This document shows positions 33,983 through 47,799 of a stretch of DNA of 64,000 bases, one piece after another. The DNA is taken from NCBI GenBank assembly GCA_902729315.2, contig LR746280.1, positions 1,036,501-1,100,500 on the forward strand, in the 5' to 3' direction. This stretch comes from Spirodela intermedia (lineage: Eukaryota; Streptophyta; Magnoliopsida; Alismatales; Araceae). Positions within the stretch are counted from its first letter, which is position 1; the number at the start of each line of letters is the position of its first letter. The translations under genes and the position numbers were made by a program. The notes below the pieces were generated by a model. It was not told the origin of the DNA. It was given only the letters and a program-made list of their open reading frames with translations, and did no database searches.

Positions 33983-36900
33983 CTATCGTGCGGATGGGCT
34001 AATCCTTGCCATTGAATGGGGAGGAATGATAGCCAATGTATCTGTGGCAATATCAATTGGGAAGTCCCCGGATGATTTAACTGTCAGACAGTCCTTCAAT
34101 TGCACAACCACAGTGCTCATAGTTGGTCTCTCGCTAGAGTTTGGTGATGTGCAGGACAGTGCAATCTCTATTACCTTCCATATAGAATTAACATCATAGT
34201 CGCCCTGCATTCTTTGGTCTGTAATATCAGCTATATCTCCTCTTTCCAATCTGGACTGCACGTGCTGGGTTATGTGAGTTCTCTTGGAATCATTAACAAT
34301 TGGTGGTTTTCCCGTTACAAGTTCTAGTAGTACGATCCCAAAGCTGTAAACATCACTCTTCTCAGTCAACCTAGTTGTTTTGTAGTACCTGCACAAAAGG
34401 AATACGAAAACTTCAGGAAATTCTTGGGCTGAAGCTCTTGCTTTGCCTCTATGAACGAATGAGGGACTTTCTATGACATACTCAGGATCAAGGTATCCAG
34501 GGCTTCCTGCAACTACAGTTGATATGTGAGTAGCCTCTTCATCTGTGAAAGACCTGGACAACCCAAAATCTGCTAGTTTGACTTCAAAGTTTTCGTTTAA
34601 GAGGATATTTGAAGGTTTGACGTCTCTGTGAACAATGGGTGGCTTGCAACCATAGTGCAAATAGTCGAGTCCTGGAATTTAAAATATGATCGTCATATAT
34701 CATTACAAGAGCAAAACAAAAGAAATAATAAGAGAAAGAAAGAAAGAAAGATCAATGATGTATCAAGAATGGACCTTGTGCGGCTTCAAGTGCTATACGG
34801 AGTCGTAATCTCCAACTTAAGGTAGTTTTATTGGCTGAGTCACCTGTGTGTAATTAACTGTTATATGAGGATTTGAAAGGGAAACAGACTAATTGAAGGT
34901 TCAGTGAGAAACATGGCATTTGCCCATATGTGAAAGTGTTTTATGTAAGAGAACCTGAGAGGTGATCTGCAAGGGAACCCTGAGGCATGAACTCATAGAC
35001 CAGTGCTAGGTTATCGTTACAATACCCTAACAATGATACTAGATGTTTATGATGCACTCTCCTCAACAGTTGAGCCTGAAATTCAAAGATACCCGTTAAT
35101 TTAAGGCATAAAACGACTCACGAATAAATTATCACTGGGCCTTGCCTCAATTCTAGTAGAATAAAATTAACTTCTATTGGAATTCTAGTTTCAGTCACTA
35201 TGGCTTACCTCAGCTCTAAACTCCTTCGCTCCCTGACTTGATGATTTAGAAACTACTTTCACTGCTACCTGAGTTTCATCTTTTAAGCGGCCATGGTAGA
35301 CGGTTCCGAAACCTCCTCTTCCAATTGGTCGCTCAAAATTATTTGTAATCCTGACAACATCAGATACTGAAAATTGGCCACTTTCAGAAAGGAGTCTCTT
35401 TCCCTTCCCAACTGACTGGCGGTTACCATCCGCTGCTTGTTGCTCCATGTATAATTCTGCTGCAACAAAAAATAACGTTCAATAACAGTATGAGTGCCCC
35501 TCTAACAAGTGTTGATGCAGGAGTCGACGAAGCTGAAAAGTGAAATAAGTTATAGATACATACCTTGTGTATTTTTTTGGGTTCTGCCTACCCTTCTTTT
35601 CTGAATACATACTATGGAGACGACCAGAAGAAGTACCAGAAAGGATGCCGAAACAGTTACTGCAATGGGAATGATAATCGGTTTCTTCTTTTTCGTTGCA
35701 TTACAGAGATCCACTGTGCTGCATAGAATCGGATTGTTGTTGATCCTAAGAATTTAACATAATAGGTGTCAGAATGGTTGAAGATATCAGTCGTACCCAA
35801 ATTAAGTGTCTATTCGGGCTTTACGGAACCTTTTACACAAATTTGACCTACGATCAAGTGTGCAGTGAGGAACTATTATTTTTTCTTCTGCCTGATGCAT
35901 TCAACGCAGTCATGTTCCATGTTCTGTTGCTGACCAGGCACCGATTTTCTTTCGGTTACGTAGAAAACTCGGTAATTAATGTTCTACATGTTTTAAGGAC
36001 TATATCTCGGTAAATTAAAATAGTTTGGATGGTGCACGGTCCTGTCTAAATTAATTGTTTGAGGTGAACAATCTTGGCAAGTGCTTCTGTACCAGGAATG
36101 TCTGAATTGATTCTATTAGTCTACTTGAGACGTAGTGTCAAGGATTTTTCTCAACTGTCATTTCTGGGATCTGGTGGATAAGAAAATTTTAGATTGGAGC
36201 AGCTCATCAGGGAAATAATCAAGCTTTATGGATAATTTTTCATGTTTTATATACTTTTCCCTTTGTTTGCATAACTTTTTGTCTGAAATTACTTATACAG
36301 ATGGATATTAACCAATGATTATGGAGGCAAAACTGACCTTAATAGTAGTGATCCATCCTGTGATCTTTTGTAGAGAGTTTTCGAAATATTCCCACTCAAA
36401 TTATTACTCTCCAAGTTCCTGCAAACAGTGAATATTTAACCATCAGATACTCCCTGGATGCAGAACAAAACTGGAGAGTTCAAAGTTTCAAAGCTTACAG
36501 GATTTTGAGCGCTGATAGATTCTCTATGTAAGCAGGAATTTCACCCGTAAAGTTGTTATATGATAGATCCCTGAAAGGAATAGACGAGTGTAAAATGTAA
36601 AATTATCTTCCTTCTTCTTGGAATTATTAGCTTTGAGAGCAACCTTCTATTCTCAGTTACACCAGAGGAACAAAAACTCCTATTTAGGATGAAAAAATAA
36701 CTATAAATAGTTGATGATGAAAGATTTGTCTTCTAAAAAGAGCCATGGAATTTCTTGGATATTCATCAAAGCAGGGCGGGGAAAGCACATTCAAGAATTT
36801 TAAACGAACTTACAAGGATTCTACGTATGTGAGGTTGGCTATAGAAAGAGGAACTCGGCCGCCCAATCCGCTGTGAGACAGGTTTCTGCAAGAAAAAATA

Positions 36901-38730
36901 ATTTCACTCTTTGGTGCCATATTATTTCAAGCCTGGTGGCTTAGAACGATTTTGATTTGGGCGTACAGTCAGAACTCACAGAGAAGTTATTCTCGAAGGA
37001 TTAGAGGCATTGACGCTGCATTCCAGGCCTTCCCAGGTGAAGTTTTTCGGAACACATGGATCGCCCACCCAGTTCCTTTCCACTCGATACAAATCCTGGA
37101 GATTTGAGATGGCCTCCACTGTCATTCAGGCCGGTGAACAAGTGTAAGTAAGAACGCAGAGACTGATATAGCTGCAGTCTTGATGAAGATAATGCGTGAC
37201 GAATATTTAACGCTCATTACACACATTTTCATGGATGATCGATTAAAAGAAGAATGTTTTGAGGAATATGACGGATGCCCAAAACACCAGACATGATTCT
37301 GCATTTCAGTACTACACTGAGTTTCTCATCTCCTCGGCTACTCTTCTCACGCTAATCATAATCAGTACGCATCAGAATTTATGACGAGCATAATGAATGA
37401 AACTTCGAAACATGGAAGCTTGAAGATTGCTGTATTTATTGAAGGATTTCCACAGGGAAGAAACCAGAGGTGCTCACCTTCGCCCTCGTCGGTCGGCATC
37501 AAGGTAAGATGCTGCAGGGTGAACGCCTCAAGGGCGTTGATTATTGGGGGCAGGGTGGAGTTGGCCGTGGCCCGTAGGTAGTACGTCAGTCCCTGCGGCT
37601 GGCTCGGCGGGGGCAGGTAGACAGCCTGCGCCTGCAGAAAGCTCGGTCTGAACGGCCCGTGGAGCAGATTGTCGCCCGCGTAGATGCTGAACTCCCTGGT
37701 CTCGTTGTCCCCTAGCGGCTGGAGCTCCGCGGAGTATATGAACAGGTAGTTGGCCACATTGGGTCTTCCGACAATGGTGATGCTCAAGCCCTCCGAGAGG
37801 GACGTCGCCGTCGCCGCCGTCTTCAGGACGGCCTGCGGCACCGGAAACTCATCGCCTACCGGCGGGTTCACTCTGGCGACAGTTCTTATCCTATTTCCTA
37901 GTTCCACGGGTTGCCACAAGCGGTCGTAGGGGTCGTCTGGGTACCTGTACCAAGTGTTTTAGACAGAGAGACAGAAAGTTAGAGATAGACGGCTAGCGAG
38001 AGAGAGAGAGAAAGACAGAGACAGACAGAGAGAGGACATGATCTGGGTTTCCCCTCCGTAGTTAATCCGGCTCCCGATGAAGACGATAGAATGCGACGAG
38101 TTGACCAAGGTGTACATGGAATCAGGAAGGAGCCGCAGGTCCAGCTCCGATATGAATGGCGTCCCCTTTCCCGTGTTCACCAGGCAGACCTGCATGATCT
38201 CGGCGGCGGCGACGGCGATGATCTCCGCCCGACTGTAGTTGCCCGTTTCCACGGTCTCCCAAAGGTTGACGCCGAGGTACAGGTCGAACGTCGGTGGTCG
38301 ACCCAGGCCGTCGTAGTTCCCGTACAAAAACTCCGCCTTCACCCGATACTTGGCGCCCCGCACCAGCGGCCCAAGCGTGTAGCAGTTGCGAACCCCGTCG
38401 GGAAAGCTCCGGACATTGGCGTAGTAGGACATGATCGACGTCAGATTGGTGCCCAGGTGGACCCTCTGGTTCACTCCGGCGCTGGTGTAGGGCTCATCCG
38501 GCAAGTACAGAATCTGAGTAACCTTGTCTGTGTAGCCAGATTCGCCGTCGAGGCCGCAGTCGATGCTGATGAACCCTGCCACAGAGATGGAAGACGAGTG
38601 TTGCAATTCCACTCCGGAAAACGGTGGAGCGCGGCGAAGGTTGTGGCATACCGGTCATGGAGGGGTTCTGCGCGGAGGCCGCCACGGCCAGCAGGCCCAG
38701 CAGCAGCCCGAAGAGCGACATCGCCGCCAT
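33983..38730 (-). CDS. Gene C: malectin-like LRR receptor-like serine/threonine kinase, apparently intact
   Basis: Plasma-membrane receptor kinase of the LRR-I/malectin-like group. Exon 1 (38652-38730) encodes the signal peptide [20 protein letters not shown]. Exon 2 (38038-38575, 538 nt) and exon 3 (from 37944) encode the malectin-like domain. Exon 4 (about 36981-37121) has WVGDPCVPK; the GDPC motif separates the malectin domain from the LRRs. LRR exons lie near 36813-36888, 36499-36572 and 36338-36419. The transmembrane exon is about 35563-35747. Kinase exons carry [22 protein letters not shown] (an RD kinase), DFGLSR and GSPGYLDPE, with stop at 33983. About 880 residues in total. No lesion was found. 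Intron 12 (34389-34481) is 93 nt and stop-free. The nearest paralog is D. The ligand is unknown; family members act in immunity and symbiosis. Confidence 0.9.
34389..34481 (-). other. Intron 12 of gene C: 93 nt, in frame and stop-free
   Basis: It starts GTATGT and ends TTTTGTGCAG, canonical signals. It separates GTPGYLDPE-type residues from YYKTTRL. Its length is divisible by three and it has no stop, so the frame reads straight through with 31 extra residues in the activation segment (P+1 region). The other genes splice at the same place. Confidence 0.85.
37945..38037 (-). other. Intron 2 of gene C with a CT tract at its start
   Basis: A 93-nt intron starting GTCCTCTCTC and ending GTACAG. 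The plus strand shows the tract as GAGAGAGA runs at about 37995-38035. The donor is non-consensus after GT. Confidence 0.7.
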
Positions 38731-38949
38731 GGTTGAAGCCCTTCCTTCTCCTTCCTCCGGTTGGCTGGACGACGCCACAGGCATTGGAGCGTCGGGCTCT
38801 TACAGACCATAGTCTCTCCGGCGAACAGCGGCGCACCGGTTAAAGTGCAATTATCCTGAGGGGCCCATGGCACCTGTCACCGTCGTTGACGTACTGTGCT
38901 ACACTTTGTAGCCGCGAACCCCCGCAACTCCCTGCCGATCATGTGAACA

Positions 38950-39790
38950 GAGCACATAGTCAAACACTCCGGTAGTTGAGACATCCGAATGTGCCCAAGT
39001 CAAACCCTTCGGGGGAGCCTCCGCCAGAGATGAGAGTACAACGCAAAAGTCCAAGAACGAAGCGATCGAGTTGGCACCGTCGCCTACGCGCTTTACACTT
39101 GCTCGGGCCCAAGAGGGTTGACAGGTCGTCGCTCAATCGGCGGCGACGGATCTGGCACTGACTTTTTTGCGGCATCGTACAGCCTGGGTAACATGAGCGG
39201 CGGCAGGGTTTCACATTGATTGGCACAAAAAAGTCAACCATTAATGGTGAAAACGAGCATGGTCCATTCATCAAGCATAGGATTGGGAGCGGATTGTGGC
39301 AACAGTTTCATCGGAAAATGGGTCAAATGATTTCTCCAGACATCGAAAATTGCCTCATTTCACGATTTTGCGTGATATTATTCGTCCCATATTTTCATTC
39401 TACATCGGTGAAATAAATATGGAAGGATCACCGCAAACCAACCTACCGACATGTCCTTCAATGTTCCATACCTGAATTTTGATATTTTATTTTATTAAAC
39501 GGAATTCAAAGTCAACGATTTGGAAGCCAGCGCAGGCCGGCCAGACCGGCCCGGCCCGTTTTAGTAATCTTTCATCCCGGCCTAATAGTGGACCCCGAAT
39601 GCCGGGGTTACATCCTCCACCCTCCTCCTCCGTCGCCGCCCGTCTCCTCCATCTCACACTATGTCCATATATATATATATGGACGTCCCTGCCCGACCTT
39701 CCCTCCTCTCCCGACGCTCCTCACAGCGGCCTCGTCTTGAGCCCTGAATATTCAACCTCTGTATGACCGTTCGCCCAGACTAGTAAGAAT
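38950..39790 (-). promoter_or_regulatory. Upstream module of gene C with W-box
   Basis: Homologous to the modules at 14820-15640 and 16830-17560. It has the AAAAGTCAAC block (about 39229-39238; TTGACT when read toward the gene), GGCGGCAGGGTTTCA (about 39199), CCTAATAGTGGACCCCGAATG (near 39582) and a CAGACTAGTAAGAA block (about 39775). An ATATATATATAT run at about 39668-39679 is specific to this copy. Promoter function is inferred only from position and conservation. Confidence 0.5.
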
Positions 39791-40206
39791 ATGCAGCGAG
39801 TTGGAGAATATACCTCTGTATGTATGTTTCTGTATCCTCCCACTCTTCTTCATATCATGATTTGATCCATCTGATGATTTGTCCCTGACATGTGCTAAAC
39901 CATTCTTAATTTGGCTTTAAACTCTTGAGGTGCTTGATCGTTAAAGTTTTCTATAGAAATGATTATTGAGTAGGTTGAACCAGCTTGTTATACTTGGAAG
40001 TGTTGACAAGTCAACTGGTCAATGCAACATGACGCTGACTTTTTTATGCAAAGAGGCAACTGAAGAACTATCAACTCAACCATTTAGAGAGCATAAATCT
40101 GACAAATTGATTCATCCTTTATTATTCTCTGGTTTATGATACAAAAACCAAATATGCAAATTACATCATCTTTTAATATATCATCACCCCAAATTATTGC
40201 CGAACA

Positions 40207-43200
40207 TTATCTTGCCGACGGATTGGTGTCTATATCAGAAATAAAAGGCACCACATCAACTCGACTCTGTTCACAATCATGAAAGTCACTAGATGTGTAT
40301 TGCGGTGTCATATAAGGAAGACAATCCTTTAACTGTGTTACCACAGCACTCATGCTTGGTCTTTGTGTGGAGTTCGGCATTGTACAAAGCAGTGCAACTT
40401 CTAATGCTTTCCAAATTGAATTGGTATCATATTTTCCTCCCAATCTTTTGTCAACTATTTCAGTTATATCACCTCTTTGAATGTTTGATTGCACCCATGA
40501 AATTGTTGAACTTTTCTCCAAACCACGAGTAATTGGTGGTTTCCCTGTTATAAGCTCTAGAAGAACAATTCCAAAACTGTAAACATCACTCTTCTCTGTT
40601 AACTTTGATGTTTGACAATACCTGTAATAGATTAAGTCATAGAAAAATTATCAAATAGAAGTTTATGAAAAAAAAATTATATTTTCTTTCTAAGGTTATA
40701 AAAGCTGTTGAAATAGTCAAGAAGAAATAGAAATCTTACTCAGGGTCAAGGTATCCTGGAGTGCCTACAATTGCTGTGGAAATATAAACTGAATTTTCAT
40801 CACGGAAGAACTTTGACATCCCAAAATCGGCTAATTTCGCTTCAAGATTGAGATTTAGTAAAATGTTTGCAGTCTTCACATCTCTATGAACAATAGGCGG
40901 CTTGCAAAAAATGTGCAAATATTCGAGTCCTGTAATGAAAGAATTCACAAACTATTTTTAGATAAAAGTATGCCAAAGAACAACTATAATTACACTACAT
41001 TGACAATAGTTTTGTCATATACCTTGTGCAACTTCAATAGCAATTCTGAGTCGTCTGCTCCAACTTAAATCATTATTCAATTTATCTATATGTTTATTCA
41101 AGAATAATAAATATTAGTGGAATATAAACCTGTTAAAAAGAAAACTGACATTAACTTGTCATATAATGTCTTAAGTATGAAAAAAGAACCTGATAAGTGC
41201 ATGGCCAGATTCCCATGTGCCATAAATTCATAAACTAATGCAAAGCTGTCTGGCTCGTTACAATATCCCAGAAATGACACCAGGTTTCGATGATGAACCC
41301 TCGTCAATATTTGTGCCTATGTTTGAAAACACGGCTATCATTGTTAGAATATCCCAATCTTGTCACTATAGTAGGTAAATCATCGACTTCAACTACTACA
41401 ACTTGCCTCGGCTTGGAACTCTTTTTCTCCTTGAAAAGATGCTTTAGAAAGCAACTTTACTGCAACCTCGATCCCATTTCTTAAACGGCCTCGATAAACC
41501 TTTCCAAAGCCACCTTCACCAATCTGGTGTTGAAAGTTTTCTGTGATGATTACGATTTCTGCAAATGTGAATTGGCTGCTCTCTAAATTTAAACTCCCCT
41601 GCTGTTTATTAGATTGAATATCTGCTTTCATGCAAAAGGTTTCTAGTATCAAATGACTTAAGAGGTCAACATGCCACCAGGAAAATTATATCAGACATTT
41701 AATTACGTTGTGGGTTAAAAATGAAATAGAAAGGAATCACATACCTTCTGCGGTACCTTGAAGGGAAATTTTCTTTCTTCTTCTAATTCTCCAAGAAATT
41801 AGTATAGCAATTAAGAAGACTAAAACTGAGGATGCTGCAATTCCTACTGTGATGGGAACAATGATTTTGTTTTTCCTTCTTGCCTCACATGAACCTTCTC
41901 TGCATAGATTTGTGTTGCCATCGATTCTAATATTTTTCAAATAAAAATCAGTCATTAGTATCCAAAGTAAAAAAGAAATAACTATGCTCATTTCTCATAG
42001 CTAATACAAACATCAAGCCAATAATTCTCATCATCACAATGTTACCAACTTGTAAATGGTTTCGCTATGTTGTCATGTAGATCTCATTCCCATTCCCCAT
42101 TATTGCCAGTGAAGGCAGCTAATAATGACAAATGCTTGTGAAGTAACCAACATTATTATCTAAACTGACGTTTAAAAATATATTCCATGAGAAATTATCT
42201 CCTCTCATGGTTCATCAGATAGGGGGCTCGCAATAATATCAAGTTATTTGGGTGATAAAAAAAATATTTTTCCGGTGCTCGGAATGCAAGGGTTATAAAA
42301 TAATGAAGATAATAACGGAATAAAAAAACAGAATCCTGCATTTTCTTGAATGATCTCGCTCAGAAAATTTACCATGATGTCTAACAATGATAGAAATTTT
42401 TTTAAAAAAATAAACTAGACATCTTTTTCATTCTGTTGCTTCTTTCTTTCATGTTGTATTTTACAGAAATATGGTTTGGGATTAATATTTAACATAGTTT
42501 CCTTTGTGAAAATTCTCACCTTAGTTGTAGGGTCTGATTTTGTGACTTCTCATGAAGAATCTTGGGAACCACTCCACTTAGTTGGTTATTTTCCAAGTTC
42601 CTGCAAAGAAAAAAGTCCTTGTCGCTAAAAATTTTCAGAAATACGGTATGTACAGATATAAGATATGTGTTTGAACTTACAGAACTTTTAGTTGTAAAAG
42701 TTCGGCTAGATCAGTAGGAATTTCACCTGTTAAATTGTTACCTGATAAATCCCTGAAAAAAAACAGTACATGTCAGCAAGTTTTAATTGGTTTCCGTCAT
42801 AGAACACAACGTTAATCTTACTCTATGTTCTTAAATCTGTTCAATGCCTAAGCTTCCTTTTCATCGACCAAAAAGTTATATGCTTCACCTAGAAGATCAA
42901 GGAGGAGAACAAGAGTGGGATGATGGAAGCATCTATTGACCAGAACATGAAGTTGAGTTTAGCTTGTCAACTACACTTCTCTTATGGGATCATCATAATT
43001 AGGTACAATTTTTGTAGTTTAATTTTTGAGACAGAAATTTGCATATTTCCATTTGTCATGTAGCGTAATATAATCATTATATTGCTCATACAGTTCAATA
43101 AAACTGAAATTTACCTTTTAAAGTTACTAGGATCCTAGAAAATAGGGCACACATGCATTGATCAAAATAATTTTATGTTTTATTTGATATTTTTTCTGTA

Positions 43201-45269
43201 AAGTAGGTTGTTGACAATTATTTGAATTTCATTTATTCACGGATACGTCTGTTTTAAGGTTTATATGTTAAAAAAAATTATACCAACAAAATAAATTTAG
43301 TCAACAGAGATGCACTCTCAAATTTTTATCTGAACCGTGAGAATTGTATTCAATGTAAAAGAAACTTACAAAGACTCTAGCGCTGTTAGATTCGCGATTG
43401 ATGGAGAAATGATACCGCTAATTCCGCTACGAGACAAGTTTCTGCAAGACAGTTGAATAAATGCTTTGACTCTGCAATTCTATAAAGTAGAAGAAACTTT
43501 GACTTATTCCAACGGAAGAACACCTCAAAGAACAGCTTACAAGGCAGTAATCCTGGGGTTCTGATGGTCATTGTAACTGCAATTCAAGCCTTCCCAAGAG
43601 ACGTTCTGGGGGACACATGGATCACCAATCCAATTCCTTTTCACTCCATAGGACCCTTTGATCTTCATCACGGCGTTAACTGTGCTCAGAACGCGTATAG
43701 TTTGAGTAGGAATGCATGGAGTGATACAAAATAATGAACACTGAATTAGAAACGAAAAATCACGGTCAGTATGACATGTGTTTTCAATGTCCCGGTGATT
43801 TTTCTTTACTAGAAAATGTATTCTTGTTTTCGAAGATACGATCGTCAGCGCCTCCCCTGTTTTCTCTCTAAAGCCAAACAACAATGTAAGGAAGAAGATG
43901 ATGAAACTCACCGTCGCCTTCGTCAGTAGGCAACGACTTTAGTTCAACCAGCTTGTACACTTCGCGGCCATTAATGATGGGAGGTAGGGTTGAATTGGCC
44001 GTGGCCTGGATGGTGTAGTTGCTTGTTCCTCCAGGGCCTGACTCGGGGATGATCACAGTCTGTCCAACCAGGAATTTCGGATTGTGTGGCCCAGATATTA
44101 GGTTACCATTCCGGTAGACAGAGAACTCTCTCCTCTGCTTGCCCTTAATATTCTCGATCTCTGCGAAGTATAGGAACACCAACATCTTTTCTCCAGAGAT
44201 TCCTTTCACGGTAAAGTTCAGGAATTGGGAGGTAGAATTCGTCTTCACTGCTGTCTCGAAGACCAAAGGCGGTGCCATAGCCAGGTCTCCCTCCTCCACC
44301 AAAACATCATTGTCAGTGCTCACCGGTGTCCCGATGCGCTTGCTTGATCCGAACCACACGCGGTCAAACATGTCATTTGGATATCTGTAACCAAAGGTAT
44401 CACCACAAATCCGACAGAGGTGCGTAGGAGGATGAGGGAGGAAGGGAGGGGAGAGAGAGAGATGAACAGGGCATCACCTCATTGAGCCATTCCTGCCATG
44501 GTCCTCTCGATCCTCGTAAAGAACCAACGAATGAGTCTTGTTCGCCATGGTGTACATGGTATCGCGAAGGGGCCTCAACTCGAGGGAACTTATGAAGGGC
44601 GTCCCCATACCAATGGCGACTAAGCATACCTGTATGGACTCGGAGGGAGCAATGGCGATGATCTCCAGCCGGGAAAAGTCCTCCGGTGGGACAGTCTGCC
44701 ACAGGTTAACGCCGAGGTACACGTCGAAAGTCGGCGGAGCATTTCGGCCGTCGTAGTTTCCGTACTCGAATTCGGCCCTAACCAAGTATCTTCCTCCCTT
44801 TCTCACCGGACCCAGCGTGTAGCAGTTCCGAGTTCCGTCGGGGAAGCTTCGGAGGGTCGAGTAGTACCGATGCAAACCTGTCAGATTAGTGTCCGGGGAG
44901 ACGTCCTGGTTTACTCCGGTGTCGATATACGAGGCATCAGTGTCGTATACGAGGTTGTTGTATTGGTTTCTGTAGCTGTCGTTGGTCTCGAGGCCGCAGT
45001 CTATGCTGATGAATCCTGCTAAAGAGCCAGAATAATTTTGATAGAAACTCAGAACAGAGACCAAGCTGAGATTTCTACGCTCACAAACTGCGGAAGCGAT
45101 GGTTTCCTTCAAACAAGATATCGTCTAGACTTCGGCTATTTCAAGAATACGCCGAGGAACACACAAGATATTGAGGCCATTAGAGGGCAGAAAGGCCTTA
45201 CTTACCAGGCGGTGCCTGAGCCGAAGCCTCCATCGCCAGGAGGCCCAACAGCAGAGCTTGCAGCCACAT
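40207..45269 (-). CDS. Gene B: malectin-like LRR receptor-like serine/threonine kinase, apparently intact
   Basis: Exon 1 (45206-45269) encodes [17 protein letters not shown], a signal peptide. Exon 2 (44478-45015) and exon 3 (43922-44384) form the malectin-like ectodomain, with [15 protein letters not shown] and N-glycosylation sequons. Exon 4 (about 43541-43682) has [12 protein letters not shown] exons lie near 43371-43443, 42682-42756 and 42523-42602. The transmembrane exon (41745-41930) has a basic stop-transfer RRRKK. Kinase exons are 41407-41632, 41190-41317, 41024-41085, 40739-40931 and 40207-40620. Motifs: [40 protein letters not shown]. No lesion was found. Its C-terminal tail differs from C and D and is closer to A, so A and B form one subgroup and C, D and E another. 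It should be an active RD kinase at the plasma membrane. Confidence 0.9.
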
Positions 45270-45903
45270 CGCCGCCGTCGCGAGCAATCTCCTCCCTGCG
45301 CAGGTGCCTGCCGGATGGGCGATGATGGTCTCTCCTGCCGGTGCCCGGGATAGGAGAAGCAGGAGATTATCCGGTTGGATCTCCTAGCTATCCCCCTAGA
45401 CTTCAGCTTCCGCTAAGAGTCAAGATCGTCCCCATGTATGACGGGAGGGAAAATGTGAAACTTCGGGAGCTCTGCCCACACGGTTTCCTTTGTTCCTACG
45501 CGACAGATGACGTACGTTGGTTTTCTCTTGACATCAGGGAAGGGTAGGTTCGGTGTCAATGATGATCTCACATAAACGACTCGTTCCTCAGATTCTTTTT
45601 AGGATAAGCAGGTAGATGGCTCAGGGACAACCAACGTGGGAGATGATCGCGGAGGCTTCCGCTTCCGGTCCAAGACTAAGTCGTCGGATATACGACAGAA
45701 ATCTACGAAAATGAACGCCTACCGGCCACCCCGTTGACTGACTGAGAATTGCCGAGTCCTCAGCGGAGGGTAGAAGAGAGTTCTCTACGACCGGGTAACA
45801 TTAACGTGGACTTTTTGGACACTTTTTTATTTCGATACTGGTACCTACTCTGGGACCCACGTAAAGATAATGTGTATCATGTAGGGTAGGCCGTCTTTGT
45901 CTG

Positions 45904-45905
<2 letters not shown>

Positions 45906-45971
<66 letters not shown>
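45906..45971 (+). repeat. (CT)n microsatellite upstream of gene B
   Basis: A 66-bp pure CT run about 640 bp upstream of the gene B start. On the sense strand of gene B it is a GA repeat. Its length makes it likely to vary between individuals. Confidence 0.95.
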
Positions 45972-45977
<6 letters not shown>

Positions 45978-46523
45978 TAGCCTCATTCCCTCGGGACTAT
46001 TCCGTCCCCAATTTTACCGGGAAGAGCTTCAGTTAATTTTCCCAAATATGCTCCCTCATAAATGACTCTCAACCATTTAAGGTGGCATTTAGACGGCGAG
46101 GATCTGCACCACCCGGTGGGACTCACCACACCACGGTGTGACTTGAACGTCTCATTTACACCATTACTCATAGATATGTGCACTTAATATCTTCAACAAT
46201 GGTAGAAGATAAATAAATTTCGGGAAAAATATGTTTTTTATTTCTATATGGCAGTCACAGCATTTAACAACTAAATGAATATGAAACATGATCGAAGTGA
46301 AAGAGATTTACAAAGATACTAGACCACTTAGATTTTTTATAGATAAAATTTGCCTCATCTAGTTTGAGGGAAACTTGTATAAAGTAATTAATTATTTTCA
46401 ATTTATATGACGTAAGACAAATGTGTTATATTATTTTGTCATCACTCATTATTTCAGAAAAATTTTAATAAAGTGATAATTCATCAAATCTCCAACTGAT
46501 TGTCGTTTCATAACAATCATACA

Positions 46524-47799
46524 TGATGTGACTTAATGAGTACATAATAAATCACATAAATTTAAATTTATAAATATTATTAAATATTATTTTTTATATT
46601 TTAAAAATATTTTATTACGATTATACTATTTATAATTCAAAAAATATTTTTAAAATAGTAAAAATTTCCAAGGTCAATCATAGACATATAACATAATATT
46701 AGGTAAAGTTTTAGAATTTTTTTGAAAGAATAAATTTTTTTATAAAATTTAACCTAAATGACGAATATAGAATATATTTAAAAAATTACAAAAAATAAAA
46801 ATATCAAGTATGGACATCATGATAATGTCAACATCTAAATAAATGTGATTCAAGTAAAAATATACTTTCACTTGACAATTATTATATAAATAATTACAAA
46901 ATATTTATTTAATCAAATTAAAACCTATAAAAGCCAAAAGAATTGTAATTGACTAAAGAAGATTTTTAAAACCTAAAATTATAGAAAATATTATTAATTT
47001 AAATAAAAAATAAGTTTAAAATAGAAAAAATATAGTTCTGACATCATAATAGTGATCTTCGAAATTCTCAATATTTGAAATTTTTTTCATGTAATATTCA
47101 TAACCTCAAAGTTTCAACTTAGACATTCACAATGTCAGCAATCTTTAGATCTACTTGTAAAGTTTAGACATTCACAATTATCACTTAGTAGAGATAAGTT
47201 TGATGGAGGTACAATCTAACTTAAAGAGCTTCATCCTTAAGTGTACATAGTAAGATTAGGCTTTTCATTACATTTGATATGCTTTAAAAAGATGACAACT
47301 CGTCGCATGAGATATCACCTTATTCTCTATGACAATGCATTTGTCAATCAACCATATATAACTTTTTCAATTAAATTCATATTTTTTGTATTAAAAATAT
47401 TTAGTTAGTTGCTAACGATCATTTGTAAATGGTGTTGATAAAATTTTCATTGATGATTAAGGAATTCTGATGGTTGGATTGTTGACCAACATTCGTTGGT
47501 TTGTGCTTTTGACCCGTGTGCACCAGCCCATTCCCTCACTATATCTTCGACTTGCATGTGGGCCGGGCTAACTAGTAGGTCCCACCTTTTTTAGTATTTA
47601 TTTATTTATTTTATTTTTCTTTATTTTATCTCAAAAAAATATTATAAAAATTATATAAAATCACATAAGTAATAACAAAAATATTATTAACTAAAAACTA
47701 TTTTATTAATTTCATATAAATATAAGTCTATTTATCATGAGTTATAGCTTAAAATATATTATTAATTAATTATTAATTCATGATAATGAAGACTTATTA
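46524..47799 (-). mobile_element. Solo or truncated LTR of the gypsy family, minus strand
   Basis: Read on the minus strand, it aligns with the LTRs at 24684-26314 and 30541-32036. It starts TAATAAGTCTTCATTATCATG (the TG now TA at 47799), shares the TAAATAGACTTATATTTATG block and a GGTGGGACC block, and ends TTAAGTCACATCA at 46524. No primer site or gag follows on its 3' side, and the flanking 5-mers do not match, so it is a decayed solo LTR or one bordered by deletions. Confidence 0.75.

Noticed and set aside
38091-38843. A 250-codon open frame on the plus strand
   Set aside because: It is the antisense shadow of exons 1-2 of gene C in GC-rich sequence; it has no domain and crosses the gene's intron.
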